Origin: Sphingobacterium tabacisoli
Lineage (GTDB): Bacteria; Bacteroidota; Bacteroidia; Sphingobacteriales; Sphingobacteriaceae
NCBI RefSeq assembly: GCF_017908035.1
Contig: NZ_JAEQMU010000002.1
Location: forward strand, 310,001-374,000
Length of the DNA stretch: 64,000 nucleotides
Reading direction: 5' to 3'
Under the pieces are notes generated by a model. The model was not told where the DNA came from. It did no database searches and worked only from the letters and a program-made list of their open reading frames with translations. Position numbers and translations under genes: made by a program. This document shows positions 47,587-56,517 of this stretch, piece after piece. Within the stretch, counting starts at the first letter, position 1; every line of letters begins with the position of its first letter.

Positions 47587-47594
47587 TATCTTTG
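47587..47594 (+). promoter_or_regulatory. -7 element TATCTTTG of tRNA-Cys
   Basis: Exact TAnnTTTG 36 nt upstream of the mature tRNA end. Confidence 0.5.
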
Positions 47595-47630
47595 GGTAAC
47601 AAAGGTGATCTACTAAAGTGAAGATCTTAA

Positions 47631-47700
47631 GGTCAGGTGACTGATTGGAAGGTAAAGGTTTGCAAGACCTTTTATAATGGTTCGAATCCATTCCTGACCT
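47631..47700 (+). tRNA. tRNA-Cys (anticodon GCA)
   Basis: Acceptor arms GGTCAGG / CCTGACC, D stem ACT/GGT, anticodon arm AAGGT-TTGCAAG-ACCTT with GCA, T arm AATGG-TTCGAAT-CCATT, and a T discriminator base, the identity base for tRNA-Cys. The 3' CCA is not encoded. Confidence 0.95.
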
Positions 47701-47776
47701 CTTCTTTTCCAAAAGCCATATTTTCCCAAACCAGATCGGTACGAATTGTATTCTTTAAATCGATTAATTATTTCTT

Positions 47777-49915
47777 ATGGCATTTTCAAGATTTTATAGT
47801 TTATTTTTTTGTTGTTTACTGTTGTACACCCCACAGGTTTCCAAAGCACATGTCATGCTCCCTACCTCTTTTTCATTCTATGATATGGATTGGATAACCT
47901 GTCTTGGGGTTACGTTGGTTTTGTTTTTATTGATCGTGGTGACTTTATTATATAAGTATATTGATCGGTATTGGCATTTGGTACGACGACGCACCGAGCG
48001 GCAGGGAGATTTTCATGCAGAGTTGGACGAGTTGTTCTCTGCTATGAATGCCGAGCAAATGAACCGAGTGTGGACGGTAGTCAAGCGATTGGCTCAGCAT
48101 AAAAAGATAGGAGTCGTTCTTTTCTTTCTGTTTGGTGCGGTACTACAGGCTAGGGCACAGTTCTACGAGAAAGTAGAGGACCTGGATTTGCTGAGTCAAG
48201 GCGGTGTCCTGGTGACCATGGTTCTGGTAGGTATTCCGCTGGTTGTTGCTATCATCCTATTGATTGTACAGATAAGGAAACAAGTGCATAAGTCTGTTCG
48301 TATGGGGACAAAGAAAGATGCAGAAGATCTTGCGACCTATATGCAGAAACAGGAGGATGTAGATGCTGCTGTCTTTGAAAAGCGGATGGGTGCACTCCGT
48401 TATCGGCTTTCGGATCAGGAACTGAGTGGTGCGGCGGCGGTATCTGATGAAAAAGGACTGTTACAGGCCCGAGATCTGGAGAATCTGCCTTTCGTGGCAA
48501 AAAAGCGAAAAGCACTTCCCCGACCTAAAATAGATGCTTCAAGTTCCAAATTGATACAGTGGTTTATCGGTACGGCTACATTCTGGCTGTTATTTGGTAC
48601 GACCGTCGGCGAATATTTGGGTATTAAATTTATTGCGCCCGATGCCGAAGCGATCAGCTGGCTCAGCTTTGGGCGACTACGCCCGGTCCACACCAATGCT
48701 GTTTTCTGGGGCTGGTCATCCTTAGGGATGATCGGGTTAGGCTATTATATTGTTGCTAAAGTGAGTAATGTACAGCTGCAGAAAGTCAATTGGGGATGGT
48801 ACTCTTTGATATTGATCAATGCCTGTGTATTATTAGGTAGTGTCAGTCTGATGGCCGGTATAAACAATGGCGGGGGCGAGTATCGCGAGTATATCTGGCC
48901 CATTATGTTGTTGTTTGCCTTGGGACTGATGTTTACCTTAGGTAGCTACCTCAAAACAATAGCGAAAAGAGAAACCAAAGAGATTTATATATCCAACTGG
49001 TATATTGTATCGGCTGTATTGTTCATTTCTATTGTTGCTGTAGTAGGCTATATTCCTTCTTATCAGGATGGATTGGGGGAGACAATTATTCAGGGATATT
49101 ATATGCATCAGGCGGTAGGAATGTGGTTTATGCTGTTTACCTTGGGGATTGTCTATTATTTTCTGCCCCAACAGCTCAATCGTCCTATTTACTCCTACAG
49201 TCTGGGGATACTGGCGTTCTGGACACAGATTCTGTTCTATACGCTTATTGGTACACACCATTTTGTTTTCAGTGCTATTCCCTGGTGGCTACAAACTGTT
49301 GCTATTGTGGCCAGTGCTGGGATGGTGATTCCTGTGGCGGCAGGTACGACTAATTTTATTATGACTTTCCGTGGTGCCTGGCACAAAGTGAGAGATAGTT
49401 ATTCTCTTCCCTTTTTTGTAGTAGGTATTGTTTTTTACTTTACGGGATCGATGCAGGGTACAGCTGAAGCTTTTCGGTATACCAACTTACTTTGGCATTT
49501 TACTGATTTTACCGTAGCGCATTCCCATATGACGATGTATGGTATCATTGCCTTTCTGCTGTGGGGTGGTATTTATGCCTTATTGCCCCGCCTCACCGGG
49601 AAGGAATCGAGTCAGGCTGCTATAGGCGCCCATTTTTGGTTAGCCTTGATCGGCCTTATGATCTATTCGGTGTCTCTGATGTACGGTGGGACATTGCGTG
49701 GTCTGGCATGGATGGAGAATGTGCCATTTATTGATAGTGTGACGTTGATGATGCCCTACTGGTTGTGGCGCGCAATAGGGGGGACGTTAATGTGGATATC
49801 GCATATCGTATTTGCGTATAATGTGTTCCAGATGATGGCTGTAAATAAAGAGGATAAGTCACTTGTAGAACAGGTTATCACTTATCTAGAAGAGGAAAAT
49901 GTCGAAAATAAATAA
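47777..49915 (+). CDS. ccoN: C-family (cbb3-like) heme-copper oxidase subunit I with long N-terminal extension (712 aa)
   Basis: Catalytic subunit reducing oxygen to water. The core starts near residue 258: GRLRPVHTNAVFWGW has the low-spin heme histidine, YYMHQAVGMW a copper ligand, FYTLIGTHHF the cross-linked tyrosine and the histidine pair, and HFTDFTVAHSHMTMYG the heme histidines. About 250 extra residues precede the core: a signal-like segment, a helix near 42-60, and a second signal-like stretch near 110-128 ending QARAQF, then a helix near 144-163, suggesting a fusion with one or two small proteins. Operon with the next three genes. Confidence 0.85.
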   Translation: MAFSRFYSLFFCCLLLYTPQVSKAHVMLPTSFSFYDMDWITCLGVTLVLFLLIVVTLLYKYIDRYWHLVRRRTERQGDFHAELDELFSAMNAEQMNRVWTVVKRLAQHKKIGVVLFFLFGAVLQARAQFYEKVEDLDLLSQGGVLVTMVLVGIPLVVAIILLIVQIRKQVHKSVRMGTKKDAEDLATYMQKQEDVDAAVFEKRMGALRYRLSDQELSGAAAVSDEKGLLQARDLENLPFVAKKRKALPRPKIDASSSKLIQWFIGTATFWLLFGTTVGEYLGIKFIAPDAEAISWLSFGRLRPVHTNAVFWGWSSLGMIGLGYYIVAKVSNVQLQKVNWGWYSLILINACVLLGSVSLMAGINNGGGEYREYIWPIMLLFALGLMFTLGSYLKTIAKRETKEIYISNWYIVSAVLFISIVAVVGYIPSYQDGLGETIIQGYYMHQAVGMWFMLFTLGIVYYFLPQQLNRPIYSYSLGILAFWTQILFYTLIGTHHFVFSAIPWWLQTVAIVASAGMVIPVAAGTTNFIMTFRGAWHKVRDSYSLPFFVVGIVFYFTGSMQGTAEAFRYTNLLWHFTDFTVAHSHMTMYGIIAFLLWGGIYALLPRLTGKESSQAAIGAHFWLALIGLMIYSVSLMYGGTLRGLAWMENVPFIDSVTLMMPYWLWRAIGGTLMWISHIVFAYNVFQMMAVNKEDKSLVEQVITYLEEENVENK

Positions 49916-49929
49916 GAGAGGAAGCTGAA

Positions 49930-50934
49930 ATGGAAATTTTTAATAATCATAAAAAGCTATTTACAACGGCTACGGTTTTATTTCTGTTACTGACTGTTGT
50001 TATTGCTATTGTGCCAGCATTTGATAATCAGATGAATAATGGTCCTTTACCGGATGCTCAACCCCTGAGCGAAAATGCAAGAAAAGGTAGAGATCTGTAT
50101 ATATCTAATGGCTGCGTAGCCTGCCATAGTCAGCAGGTACGTAATGTGCATATGGATAAAGTGTGGGGCAATAGACCATCCATAGCTGCTGATTATGCAC
50201 TGAGCACGCGTGTGGATACCTGGCGAAATACAGCAACATTGATGGGGACTGAACGGACAGGACCTGACCTGACGGATGTAGGAAATAGGCAACCTAGTCT
50301 GGATTGGCATCTCCTACATTTATATAACCCACGTCTGGTTGTTAAGGAGTCTATTATGCCGGCTTATCCTTGGCTGTTTACACATAAAGAGGTTTTGGAA
50401 GAAGGAGATATCGCGGTAAATGTACCGCTGGCTATGCGCAAAGGAAATCAAAGGGTAGTGGCCACCCAAGAGGCACTGTACCTTGTTGCTTACCTGCAGG
50501 AGCTGAAGCAGGCTCCGCTTCCTGAAGCCACAACTACGCCATCTTTTCTTTATAAGCCGGAAGAGAAATCGGGGGGAACGGCGGTTAAAACAGATGATGG
50601 TCTATTGGACGGGCAGGTGTTGTATGCGGCCAATTGCCAATCCTGCCATCAGGCTTCGGGCGAAGGATTGGCAGGAGCGTTTCCTCCTTTGAAAAATAGT
50701 AAAATCGTGCTTAGCAATGATCTCAAGCTATATGTGGATATTATTATGAACGGTTACGATTCTAGACCTGAATATAGTGCGATGCCTGCGGTGGGGCATA
50801 ATATGGGCTGGACCGAGAAAGAAGTAACTGCGATTATAAATTATGAACGTAACAGTTGGGGCAATAAAGCTCCCAAAGTGAGCGAAGAGGAAGTTAAAGA
50901 AGTTATGGAGTATTTAAAAACACAAATGAAGTAA
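49930..50934 (+). CDS. ccoO: CcoO-like monoheme protein fused to a CcoP-like cytochrome c domain (334 aa)
   Basis: An N-terminal helix (residues 11-30) anchors the protein. CVACHSQQVR (62-66 is CVACH) is the CcoO heme site, followed by the CcoO block RTGPDLTDVGNRQPSLDWHLLHLYNPR. A second heme site CQSCH (near 237) starts a cytochrome c domain with PPLKNSKIV and a Met ligand in SAMPAVGHNMGW, as in CcoP. Electrons would pass from soluble carriers to subunit I through these hemes. It sits 14 nt after ccoN. A fused CcoO-CcoP order is not the classic ccoNOQP layout. Confidence 0.85.
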   Translation: MEIFNNHKKLFTTATVLFLLLTVVIAIVPAFDNQMNNGPLPDAQPLSENARKGRDLYISNGCVACHSQQVRNVHMDKVWGNRPSIAADYALSTRVDTWRNTATLMGTERTGPDLTDVGNRQPSLDWHLLHLYNPRLVVKESIMPAYPWLFTHKEVLEEGDIAVNVPLAMRKGNQRVVATQEALYLVAYLQELKQAPLPEATTTPSFLYKPEEKSGGTAVKTDDGLLDGQVLYAANCQSCHQASGEGLAGAFPPLKNSKIVLSNDLKLYVDIIMNGYDSRPEYSAMPAVGHNMGWTEKEVTAIINYERNSWGNKAPKVSEEEVKEVMEYLKTQMK

Positions 50935-51206
50935 TGAACAAGTTAAGAAGTATACTCGTTATTGCGTTCTTCGTAATACAACAAACGGTGTGGGCATGCC
51001 CGGTCTGTGATAGGCACCAGCCCAAGATATTAAGGGGTGTGGTGCATGGGTCAGGACCTGATAGCCAGTTTGACTATTGGATTATAGGGGCTGTAGCCTT
51101 GATTGTGCTGGCTACACTTTTTTTCTCCATTAAATGGCTGATTCGTCCCATGGAGAAGGAGCATACGCATATCAAACGGATGATAATCAATGAAGTGGAT
51201 GTTTAA
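50934..51206 (+). CDS. Small exported membrane protein with CPVC motif, oxidase operon (90 aa)
   Basis: A signal-like helix (MNKLRSILVIAFFVIQQTVWA) is followed at once by CPVCDRHQPK, then a membrane helix near 48-67 and a charged tail. The CxxC next to a histidine could bind copper or heme, or act in thiol chemistry. Its ATG overlaps the ccoO stop by one base, so it is translationally coupled to the oxidase. Possible roles are an assembly factor or an accessory subunit; I know no named family. Confidence 0.7.
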   Translation: MNKLRSILVIAFFVIQQTVWACPVCDRHQPKILRGVVHGSGPDSQFDYWIIGAVALIVLATLFFSIKWLIRPMEKEHTHIKRMIINEVDV

Positions 51207-51217
51207 AGTGCTTAGAG

Positions 51218-51637
51218 ATGGAAGCTAAAAGCAAAATATACATATTTATGGATGAGGAGGTGAACCCTCTAGCGATAGTGACTACACCTATTCATATCGA
51301 TATCGATACCCGCAAACTAGTTGATGGCAAGCATAGTTTGAAATTGGTCAGTAAAGATCCCTCTGGTAAGGAAGGAATACGGATCATTCCTTTTGAGGTA
51401 CGTAATGGTCCGGCGATAGCGGTGGAGGGTATTCAGGAGAATGCTATTGTCGATGGTATAGTGCCTATTATGATTAATGCCTATGGTAAAGGAGATCAGA
51501 AGTCTTTTCTGATAGCCGGTAGTGAGACTCCGCAGACCATCCCGTTTTGGGTGTGGATTTTACTTATTTGCTTTATTGCCTGGTCGTTGTACTATTTGGT
51601 TCGTTATATGAATCTCCCGGTTGTGGAGGTGCTGTGA
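51218..51637 (+). CDS. Ig-like domain protein with C-terminal membrane anchor, oxidase operon (139 aa)
   Basis: No signal peptide. Residues about 10-105 look like an immunoglobulin-type beta sandwich (DIDTRKLVDGKHSLKLVSKD, IRIIPFEVRNGPAI); a single helix IPFWVWILLICFIAWSLYYLV ends the protein. It lies 11 nt after the CPVC protein and closes the oxidase operon. It may be an accessory subunit or docking factor of the oxidase. Family not recognised. Confidence 0.65.
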   Translation: MEAKSKIYIFMDEEVNPLAIVTTPIHIDIDTRKLVDGKHSLKLVSKDPSGKEGIRIIPFEVRNGPAIAVEGIQENAIVDGIVPIMINAYGKGDQKSFLIAGSETPQTIPFWVWILLICFIAWSLYYLVRYMNLPVVEVL

Positions 51638-51696
51638 GTATGCTGGATCAGTAGCTATTGCGTATTCTGTGCCAGTAATGCCATCCATCTGAAGCT

Positions 51697-51704
51697 TACT
51701 TTTG
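51697..51704 (+). promoter_or_regulatory. -7 element TACTTTTG of glyA
   Basis: Exact TAnnTTTG 46 nt before the ATG at 51751. Confidence 0.45.
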
Positions 51705-51750
51705 CGGAAAATAATAACAGAACTTCGTATTTAACTTAAAACTTTTACGC

Positions 51751-53022
51751 ATGATGGAATTAGACAACTTTATTTTTGATCTTATCGCACAAGAGCAGGA
51801 CAGACAGATGAAAGATCTGGAACTCATCGCTTCAGAGAACTATGTAAGCCCGCAGGTGATGCAGGTCACAGGTTCTGTATTAACCAATAAGTACGCCGAA
51901 GGATATCCTGGCAGGAGATATTATGCCGGTTGTGAGGTTGTGGATCAGGTAGAACAGGCCGCTATAGACCGTATAAAGAAGGTATTTAATGCTAGTTACG
52001 CCAATGTGCAACCACATTCCGGTTCGCAGGCCAATGCTGCAGTGCTGTCGGCCTGTCTCAAGCCGGGTGATAAGATACTTGGATTTGATCTGGTGCAAGG
52101 TGGGCACCTCACGCATGGAGCCTCGGTCAATTTTTCAGGCAAGTTATACAAAACCAGTTTCTACGGCGTCGATAAAGAAACTGGTTTTTTAAATTATGAC
52201 CAGATTCAAGAGATTGCTTTGCGTGAGCGTCCGAATCTGATTATTGCAGGAGCAACGGCTTATTCCCGCGATATCGATTACCAGCGGTTTAGGGCCATAG
52301 CGGATAGTGTAGGTGCTTTATTGTTGGCTGATATTGCTCATCCAGCAGGACTTATTGCTAAGGGATTGCTGTCTGATCCAATCCCGCATTGTCATGTGGT
52401 TACAAGTACAACTCATAAAACTTTACGTGGGCCACGCGGAGGAATAATATTGATGGGCGCTGATTTTGAGAATCCCTTTGGGCTCCAAGATAATAAAGGT
52501 AATATACGCATGATGTCGTCACTGTTAGACGCTTCTGTTTTTCCTGGAAATCAAGGCGGACCATTGATGCACATTATAGCTGCCAAAGCAGTTGCTTTCG
52601 GCGAAATACTTACAGCGGAATATGATAGCTATATCCGTCAGGTACAGCGGAATGCCAAAGCTTTTGAAAATGCCCTTCGCTCCCATAATTTTGATATGGT
52701 ATCCGGTGGTACAGACAATCATTTGCTACTGATCGATCTTTCCAGTTGGTCTATATCCGGACGAGAAGCCGAATTAGTTCTGAATAACGCGGGTATTACT
52801 TTGAATAAGAATATGATTCCATTTGATACGAAATCAGCGTTGCAGACTTCTGGGATCCGGGTCGGTACACCAGCGATTACGACACGTGGCTTGCTCGAAA
52901 AGGATATGGATACCATTGTCGATTTGATGGAGGAAGCTTTGCGTAGTAAAGACGATGCAAATAAGTTGAAGGGTATCAAAGAGAAGGTTAATAACTGGAT
53001 GATGGACTATCCTTTGTATTAA
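51751..53022 (+). CDS. glyA: Serine hydroxymethyltransferase (423 aa)
   Basis: Interconverts serine and glycine, loading one-carbon units on tetrahydrofolate. [47 protein letters not shown] and the PLP lysine in [15 protein letters not shown] (about residue 224) are all present; length is normal. Two ATG codons start it (51751 and 51754); either is possible. Terminator not obvious; a 103-nt repeat begins 14 nt after the stop. Confidence 0.97.
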   Translation: MMELDNFIFDLIAQEQDRQMKDLELIASENYVSPQVMQVTGSVLTNKYAEGYPGRRYYAGCEVVDQVEQAAIDRIKKVFNASYANVQPHSGSQANAAVLSACLKPGDKILGFDLVQGGHLTHGASVNFSGKLYKTSFYGVDKETGFLNYDQIQEIALRERPNLIIAGATAYSRDIDYQRFRAIADSVGALLLADIAHPAGLIAKGLLSDPIPHCHVVTSTTHKTLRGPRGGIILMGADFENPFGLQDNKGNIRMMSSLLDASVFPGNQGGPLMHIIAAKAVAFGEILTAEYDSYIRQVQRNAKAFENALRSHNFDMVSGGTDNHLLLIDLSSWSISGREAELVLNNAGITLNKNMIPFDTKSALQTSGIRVGTPAITTRGLLEKDMDTIVDLMEEALRSKDDANKLKGIKEKVNNWMMDYPLY

Positions 53023-53035
53023 TTATAGCGTTTAT

Positions 53036-53138
53036 CGTCATTGCGAAAGAAATGAAGCAACCCCGAAGGGCTCATCGTAGATAATCTCATTGTTGATAAG
53101 GGATTGCTTCGCTCCATGTTATTCTGCTCGCAATGGCG
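53036..53138 (+). repeat. 103-nt REP/MITE-like repeat, copy A
   Basis: Ends in inverted repeats CGTCATTGCGA and TCGCAATGGCG (one mismatch). A second nested pair is GAAGCAACCCC / GGGATTGCTTC. Copy B at 53531 has the same length, orientation and about 90% identity. The GIY-YIG gene lies between them. Confidence 0.9.
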
Positions 53139-53216
53139 ATATCTATATCGATGATTTTGAATGGATTGCAGTAATTTCGACTTGACAAGTCTCTATTTAA
53201 TTTGTAATTTCATTTT

Positions 53217-53519
53217 ATGGAACGAGGTGGATGTGTATATATGTTAACCAATAAGAATAACACTACATTGTACACTGGTGTTACTTCCGATTTACCATCA
53301 AGAATCTACGAACATCTTAATCAAAAATATAAACATTCGTTTTCTGCTAAATACAATTTGGTTAAATTGGTTTATTACAAATTCTATCCAACAATAGATG
53401 AAGCTATTGGAGGAGAAAAGAGAATAAAGGCAGGAAATAGACAGAACAAAGAAAAGCTTATCAATTTATTCAATCCAGAATGGGAAGACTTGTACGAGAA
53501 GCAGGTTAAGCATTGGTAA
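53217..53519 (+). CDS. GIY-YIG nuclease-domain protein (100 aa)
   Basis: Single-domain GIY-YIG nuclease. CVYMLTNKNNTTLYTGVTSD contains the VYxL...LYTG core, SRIYEH the catalytic arginine and histidine, and GEKRIKAGNRQNKEKLI the glutamate and the basic helix. Small members of this type are common in Bacteroidota and are often next to short palindromic repeats, as here. A DNA-nicking or repair role is the general expectation, but none is proven. Codon use is AT-richer than its neighbours, which suits a mobile or recent gene. Confidence 0.88.
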   Translation: MERGGCVYMLTNKNNTTLYTGVTSDLPSRIYEHLNQKYKHSFSAKYNLVKLVYYKFYPTIDEAIGGEKRIKAGNRQNKEKLINLFNPEWEDLYEKQVKHW

Positions 53520-53530
53520 TAGAATTTATC

Positions 53531-53633
53531 CGTCATTGCGAATGAATTGAAGCAATCCCGAAGGGCTCATCGTAGATAATCTCATTGTTAATATGGGATT
53601 GCTTCGCTCTATGTTATTCTGCTCGCAATGACG
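53531..53633 (+). repeat. 103-nt REP/MITE-like repeat, copy B
   Basis: Perfect terminal inverted repeats CGTCATTGCGA / TCGCAATGACG and nested GAAGCAATCCC / GGGATTGCTTC. It starts 12 nt after the GIY-YIG stop and has the same orientation as copy A. Confidence 0.92.
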
Positions 53634-53643
53634 ACAGCGATCC

Positions 53644-53680
53644 CCATCATTACGAACATAGTGACGCAATCTAAAGAAAT
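53644..53680. repeat. Fragment of a related repeat
   Basis: CATTACGAACATAGTGACGC and the following CAATC resemble the outer part of the CGTCATTGCGA repeat type but lack the rest. It adjoins copy B and the 3' end of the MocR gene, so insertions may have piled up here. Confidence 0.55.
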
Positions 53681-53685
53681 CTGTC

Positions 53686-55125
53686 TTACTCGGCCAATCT
53701 TGCCTTTGCCAATATATCCGCAAGTGCCATGATTCCCTCTTTTATCTGTTCTTCGGATACAGAACCATAGCCTAATCGAAGTCCTTCATATCCCGTATGT
53801 TCGTAGTAGTTAGAAGGATGTAAGATGGATATTGATTTTTCTGTTAATCTGTCAAACACCATAGTCCAGTTGACGGGGTATTTGGGACATATCCAAAACG
53901 CAAGTCCGCCCTGAGGTATATGGTAACTGACCTGTGTGGCGAGGTGCTCATCCAACATTTTTACCATATAGCTTTGTCTGGATTGGTAATGAAGAGTCGC
54001 TTTTCGTATATGGCGTTTTATGGTTCCGTCTTTTATCAGTTCGAGCACAGCCTGTTCCATGATACTATCGCCTTGAATATCTATGATACGACGTAGATCA
54101 ATAATGCTGTCTAGCAGTTTTTGGTTTTTGGTGGCGAGATAACCTATCCGAAGGGCAGGTGCAACCACCTTACTTAAGGTGCCTATATAGACTACATTTT
54201 CCAATTCAGAGAATGCCGAAATGGGTTGTAGTGGACGATAACCAAAATGAAATTCATAGTCATAATCATCCTCAATAATGGTAAATTGATATTGATTGGA
54301 GAGGCTGACCAGTTCCAACCTGCGTTGTAAACTCAGCGTCACTGTAGTCGGGTATTGCCGATGTGGAGTGAGGTATATTGCTTTTATTTTGGGGTTTGAA
54401 GCGAGATGCGGTAGGATATCTTCAACGACAATTCCATCCGAATCGACAGGAATATAAATTAGATTCGCTCCCGCTTTTTCAAATGTTTTCCAGGCTGAAC
54501 TATAGCCTGGTGATTCGACGATTACATAATCTCCCGGGCGTAAAAGACACTGTGACACCAGGTACATGGCCATCTGGCTTCCTCGCGTGATGCAGAGCTG
54601 ATTTTCATGTAATTGCATGTTCCGCTCTTGGTTTAACATGCTTGCGATGGCTTTTCTAAAGTCCAGGTTACCGTTAGTTTCTGAATATCCCATCATCTTC
54701 CAACGGGCGTTTCGTTTGAAAATCTGTCGATAGGCCCTCCCAAGTTGATCTACAGGCGCGATTTTGCTGTCCGGATGGCCATCATCAAAAGGAATGTGTA
54801 CAGGGAGCTGTGGTTCAGGTACAATGCCGCTTTCCGTTTGTAGGGATTTTGATTTTGAAGAAATTGGGAGATTGTGCGAGACAAAGGTTCCCCTTCTTTC
54901 CTGGCTGGTTAGCCATTCTTCATTGAGCAATACCTGAATAGCCTCAATAACCGTGTTTCTGTTGACTTGTAGGCTGTTAGCCAGTGTTCGGCTTCCCGGA
55001 AGGGCGGTGCCTTTAGGGAGGCGACCTGATTTGATACTTTCGATTATAATATCCGCTATCTGCAAATAGATTGGTTTTGTAGCGGATTTGTCTATTTCTA
55101 TATCAAGTGTCCAGGGTCTTAACAT
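53686..55125 (-). CDS. MocR/PdxR-type GntR regulator with aminotransferase domain (479 aa)
   Basis: The N-terminal winged helix (residues 1-80) has KPIYLQIADIIIESIKSGRL and ALPGSRTLANSLQVNRNTV, the GntR signature. A fold-type I aminotransferase domain follows with the PLP lysine in IGTLSKVVAPALRIGYL (about residue 317). Such proteins sense PLP or a derivative and control vitamin B6 (PdxR) or GABA (GabR) genes. It is divergent from an aminotransferase and a pyridoxal kinase, which favours a PdxR-like role. Its -7 element lies next to a TGGTCC box, which suggests self-control. Confidence 0.9.
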   Translation of the reverse strand: MLRPWTLDIEIDKSATKPIYLQIADIIIESIKSGRLPKGTALPGSRTLANSLQVNRNTVIEAIQVLLNEEWLTSQERRGTFVSHNLPISSKSKSLQTESGIVPEPQLPVHIPFDDGHPDSKIAPVDQLGRAYRQIFKRNARWKMMGYSETNGNLDFRKAIASMLNQERNMQLHENQLCITRGSQMAMYLVSQCLLRPGDYVIVESPGYSSAWKTFEKAGANLIYIPVDSDGIVVEDILPHLASNPKIKAIYLTPHRQYPTTVTLSLQRRLELVSLSNQYQFTIIEDDYDYEFHFGYRPLQPISAFSELENVVYIGTLSKVVAPALRIGYLATKNQKLLDSIIDLRRIIDIQGDSIMEQAVLELIKDGTIKRHIRKATLHYQSRQSYMVKMLDEHLATQVSYHIPQGGLAFWICPKYPVNWTMVFDRLTEKSISILHPSNYYEHTGYEGLRLGYGSVSEEQIKEGIMALADILAKARLAE

Positions 55126-55150
55126 GTCGTGTCAGATTTAAATTGTTTGC

Positions 55151-55269
55151 TGGTCCAAAGATACGATTGTTTACAGATGTTTTCTATACCAGATGGTCCG
55201 CTGTTGGTCTTCTTGTTTTTGTAATATGCTTGTACATAGCTTCTTGTCGTTTTTGAGTTGTTTTTGGTC
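55151..55269. promoter_or_regulatory. MocR promoter and repeated TGGTC boxes
   Basis: TATCTTTG on the minus strand (55156-55163) is the MocR -7 element. TGGTCC occurs at 55151-55156 (at the MocR start site) and 55194-55199, and TTGGTC at 55204-55209 and 55264-55269, all in the same direction. MocR proteins bind direct repeats, so these are operator candidates. Confidence 0.5.
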
Positions 55270-55383
55270 TGTGGCTTTAAAGTAAAACTGGACTGGTTGG
55301 ATTATCGAATTTAGACGGAATTTCGTCTTTCCAAAAGATGATCGTCAGATCTCTAGTTATGTAGTTTTAAATTTTAGCATTGT

Positions 55384-56517
55384 ATGAACCCATTTGCCGT
55401 ATTTCAGAAGTCCAATATTCATATTGTAAGCGCTCAAGGTAGCTATGTGTATGATGAAGAAGGACGAGCTTATTTGGATATGTATGGTGGACATGCCGTT
55501 ATTTCTATTGGTCACGGTCACCCACGCTATGTCAACGCTGTGCGACAGCAATTGGATCGTATCGCTTTCTATTCCAATGCTGTCGAGAATAAATTGCAGG
55601 ACCAGTTGGCGCTGGAGTTGGGGAAGCAGTCCGGCTACCCGGAGTACAACGTGTTCTTTTCCAATTCGGGAGCTGAGGCCAATGAAAATGCCATTAAGCT
55701 GGCTTCCTTTCATACTGGACGCAGTAAGGTACTGGCGATGTCCAATGCCTTTCATGGACGTACATCTGCGACAGTTGCAGCGACTGATATTGGCTCCATG
55801 CGTGCTCCGATCAATGAAAATTTCAACTTTGTTTTTACACCCTTCAACGATATTTCGAGCCTTAGAAAGCAATTGGAGACGGAGGTTTTTTGTGCTGTTA
55901 TTATCGAAGGAATACAGGGTGTAGGTGGTATACATGTGGCAGATGATCTATTTTTAAATCAAGTACGGTCAGCTTGCGATGACACGGGGACGCTACTTAT
56001 ATTGGATGAAATACAGTCTGGATATGGGCGTTCAGGACGTTTTTTTAGTCATCAATATGCGGGTATAAAACCTGATTTGATTACGGTTGCAAAAGGAATT
56101 GCGAATGGATTTCCTATGGCGGCAACCTTGATATCTCCTTCTTTTAAACCCGTTATGGGGCAATTGGGGACGACTTTTGGTGGTAATCATCTGGCTTGTG
56201 CAGCAGCTATGGCCGTATTGGAGGTCATGAAAGACGAGGAGTTGCTCCATAATACGGCTGTCGTAGGGGATTTTCTGCAGGAGGCGCTGAAAAAAATACC
56301 TGGAGTGGAGGATGTCCGCGGTCGGGGATTGATGATTGGGGTGGAGTTTGAAAAAGATATAACAGCATTGAGAAAGAGCCTCTTGTATCAAGAGGGAGTG
56401 TTTACAGGATATGCCGGAAACTATACGCTACGGTTGTTGCCTGCCCTGACTTTTAGCCTGGAACAGGCGCAGGTATTTCTAGAAAAACTAAAAAGAGCAT
56501 TAAAAAATGAAGGATAA
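55384..56517 (+). CDS. Class III aminotransferase, acetylornithine-aminotransferase-like (377 aa)
   Basis: PLP enzyme with GSYVYDEEGRAYLDMYGGHAV, FFSNSGAEANENAIKLA, SNAFHGRTSATVAAT, LLILDEIQSGYGRSG and the lysine in VTVAKGIANGFPMAA (about residue 234); FGGNHLACAAAMAVLE contacts the phosphate. It resembles ArgD, but its place between a MocR regulator and a pyridoxal kinase, in an overlapping operon, suggests an amine- or vitamin-B6-related substrate instead. The exact reaction is open. Start ATG at 55384 is the first in frame; no TAnnTTTG precedes it, so activation by MocR is likely. Confidence 0.88.
   Translation: MNPFAVFQKSNIHIVSAQGSYVYDEEGRAYLDMYGGHAVISIGHGHPRYVNAVRQQLDRIAFYSNAVENKLQDQLALELGKQSGYPEYNVFFSNSGAEANENAIKLASFHTGRSKVLAMSNAFHGRTSATVAATDIGSMRAPINENFNFVFTPFNDISSLRKQLETEVFCAVIIEGIQGVGGIHVADDLFLNQVRSACDDTGTLLILDEIQSGYGRSGRFFSHQYAGIKPDLITVAKGIANGFPMAATLISPSFKPVMGQLGTTFGGNHLACAAAMAVLEVMKDEELLHNTAVVGDFLQEALKKIPGVEDVRGRGLMIGVEFEKDITALRKSLLYQEGVFTGYAGNYTLRLLPALTFSLEQAQVFLEKLKRALKNEG

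Noticed and set aside
53036..53633. CRISPR array from the two repeats
   Set aside because: Only two 103-nt copies with a coding gene between them and internal palindromes; no regular spacers and no cas genes.
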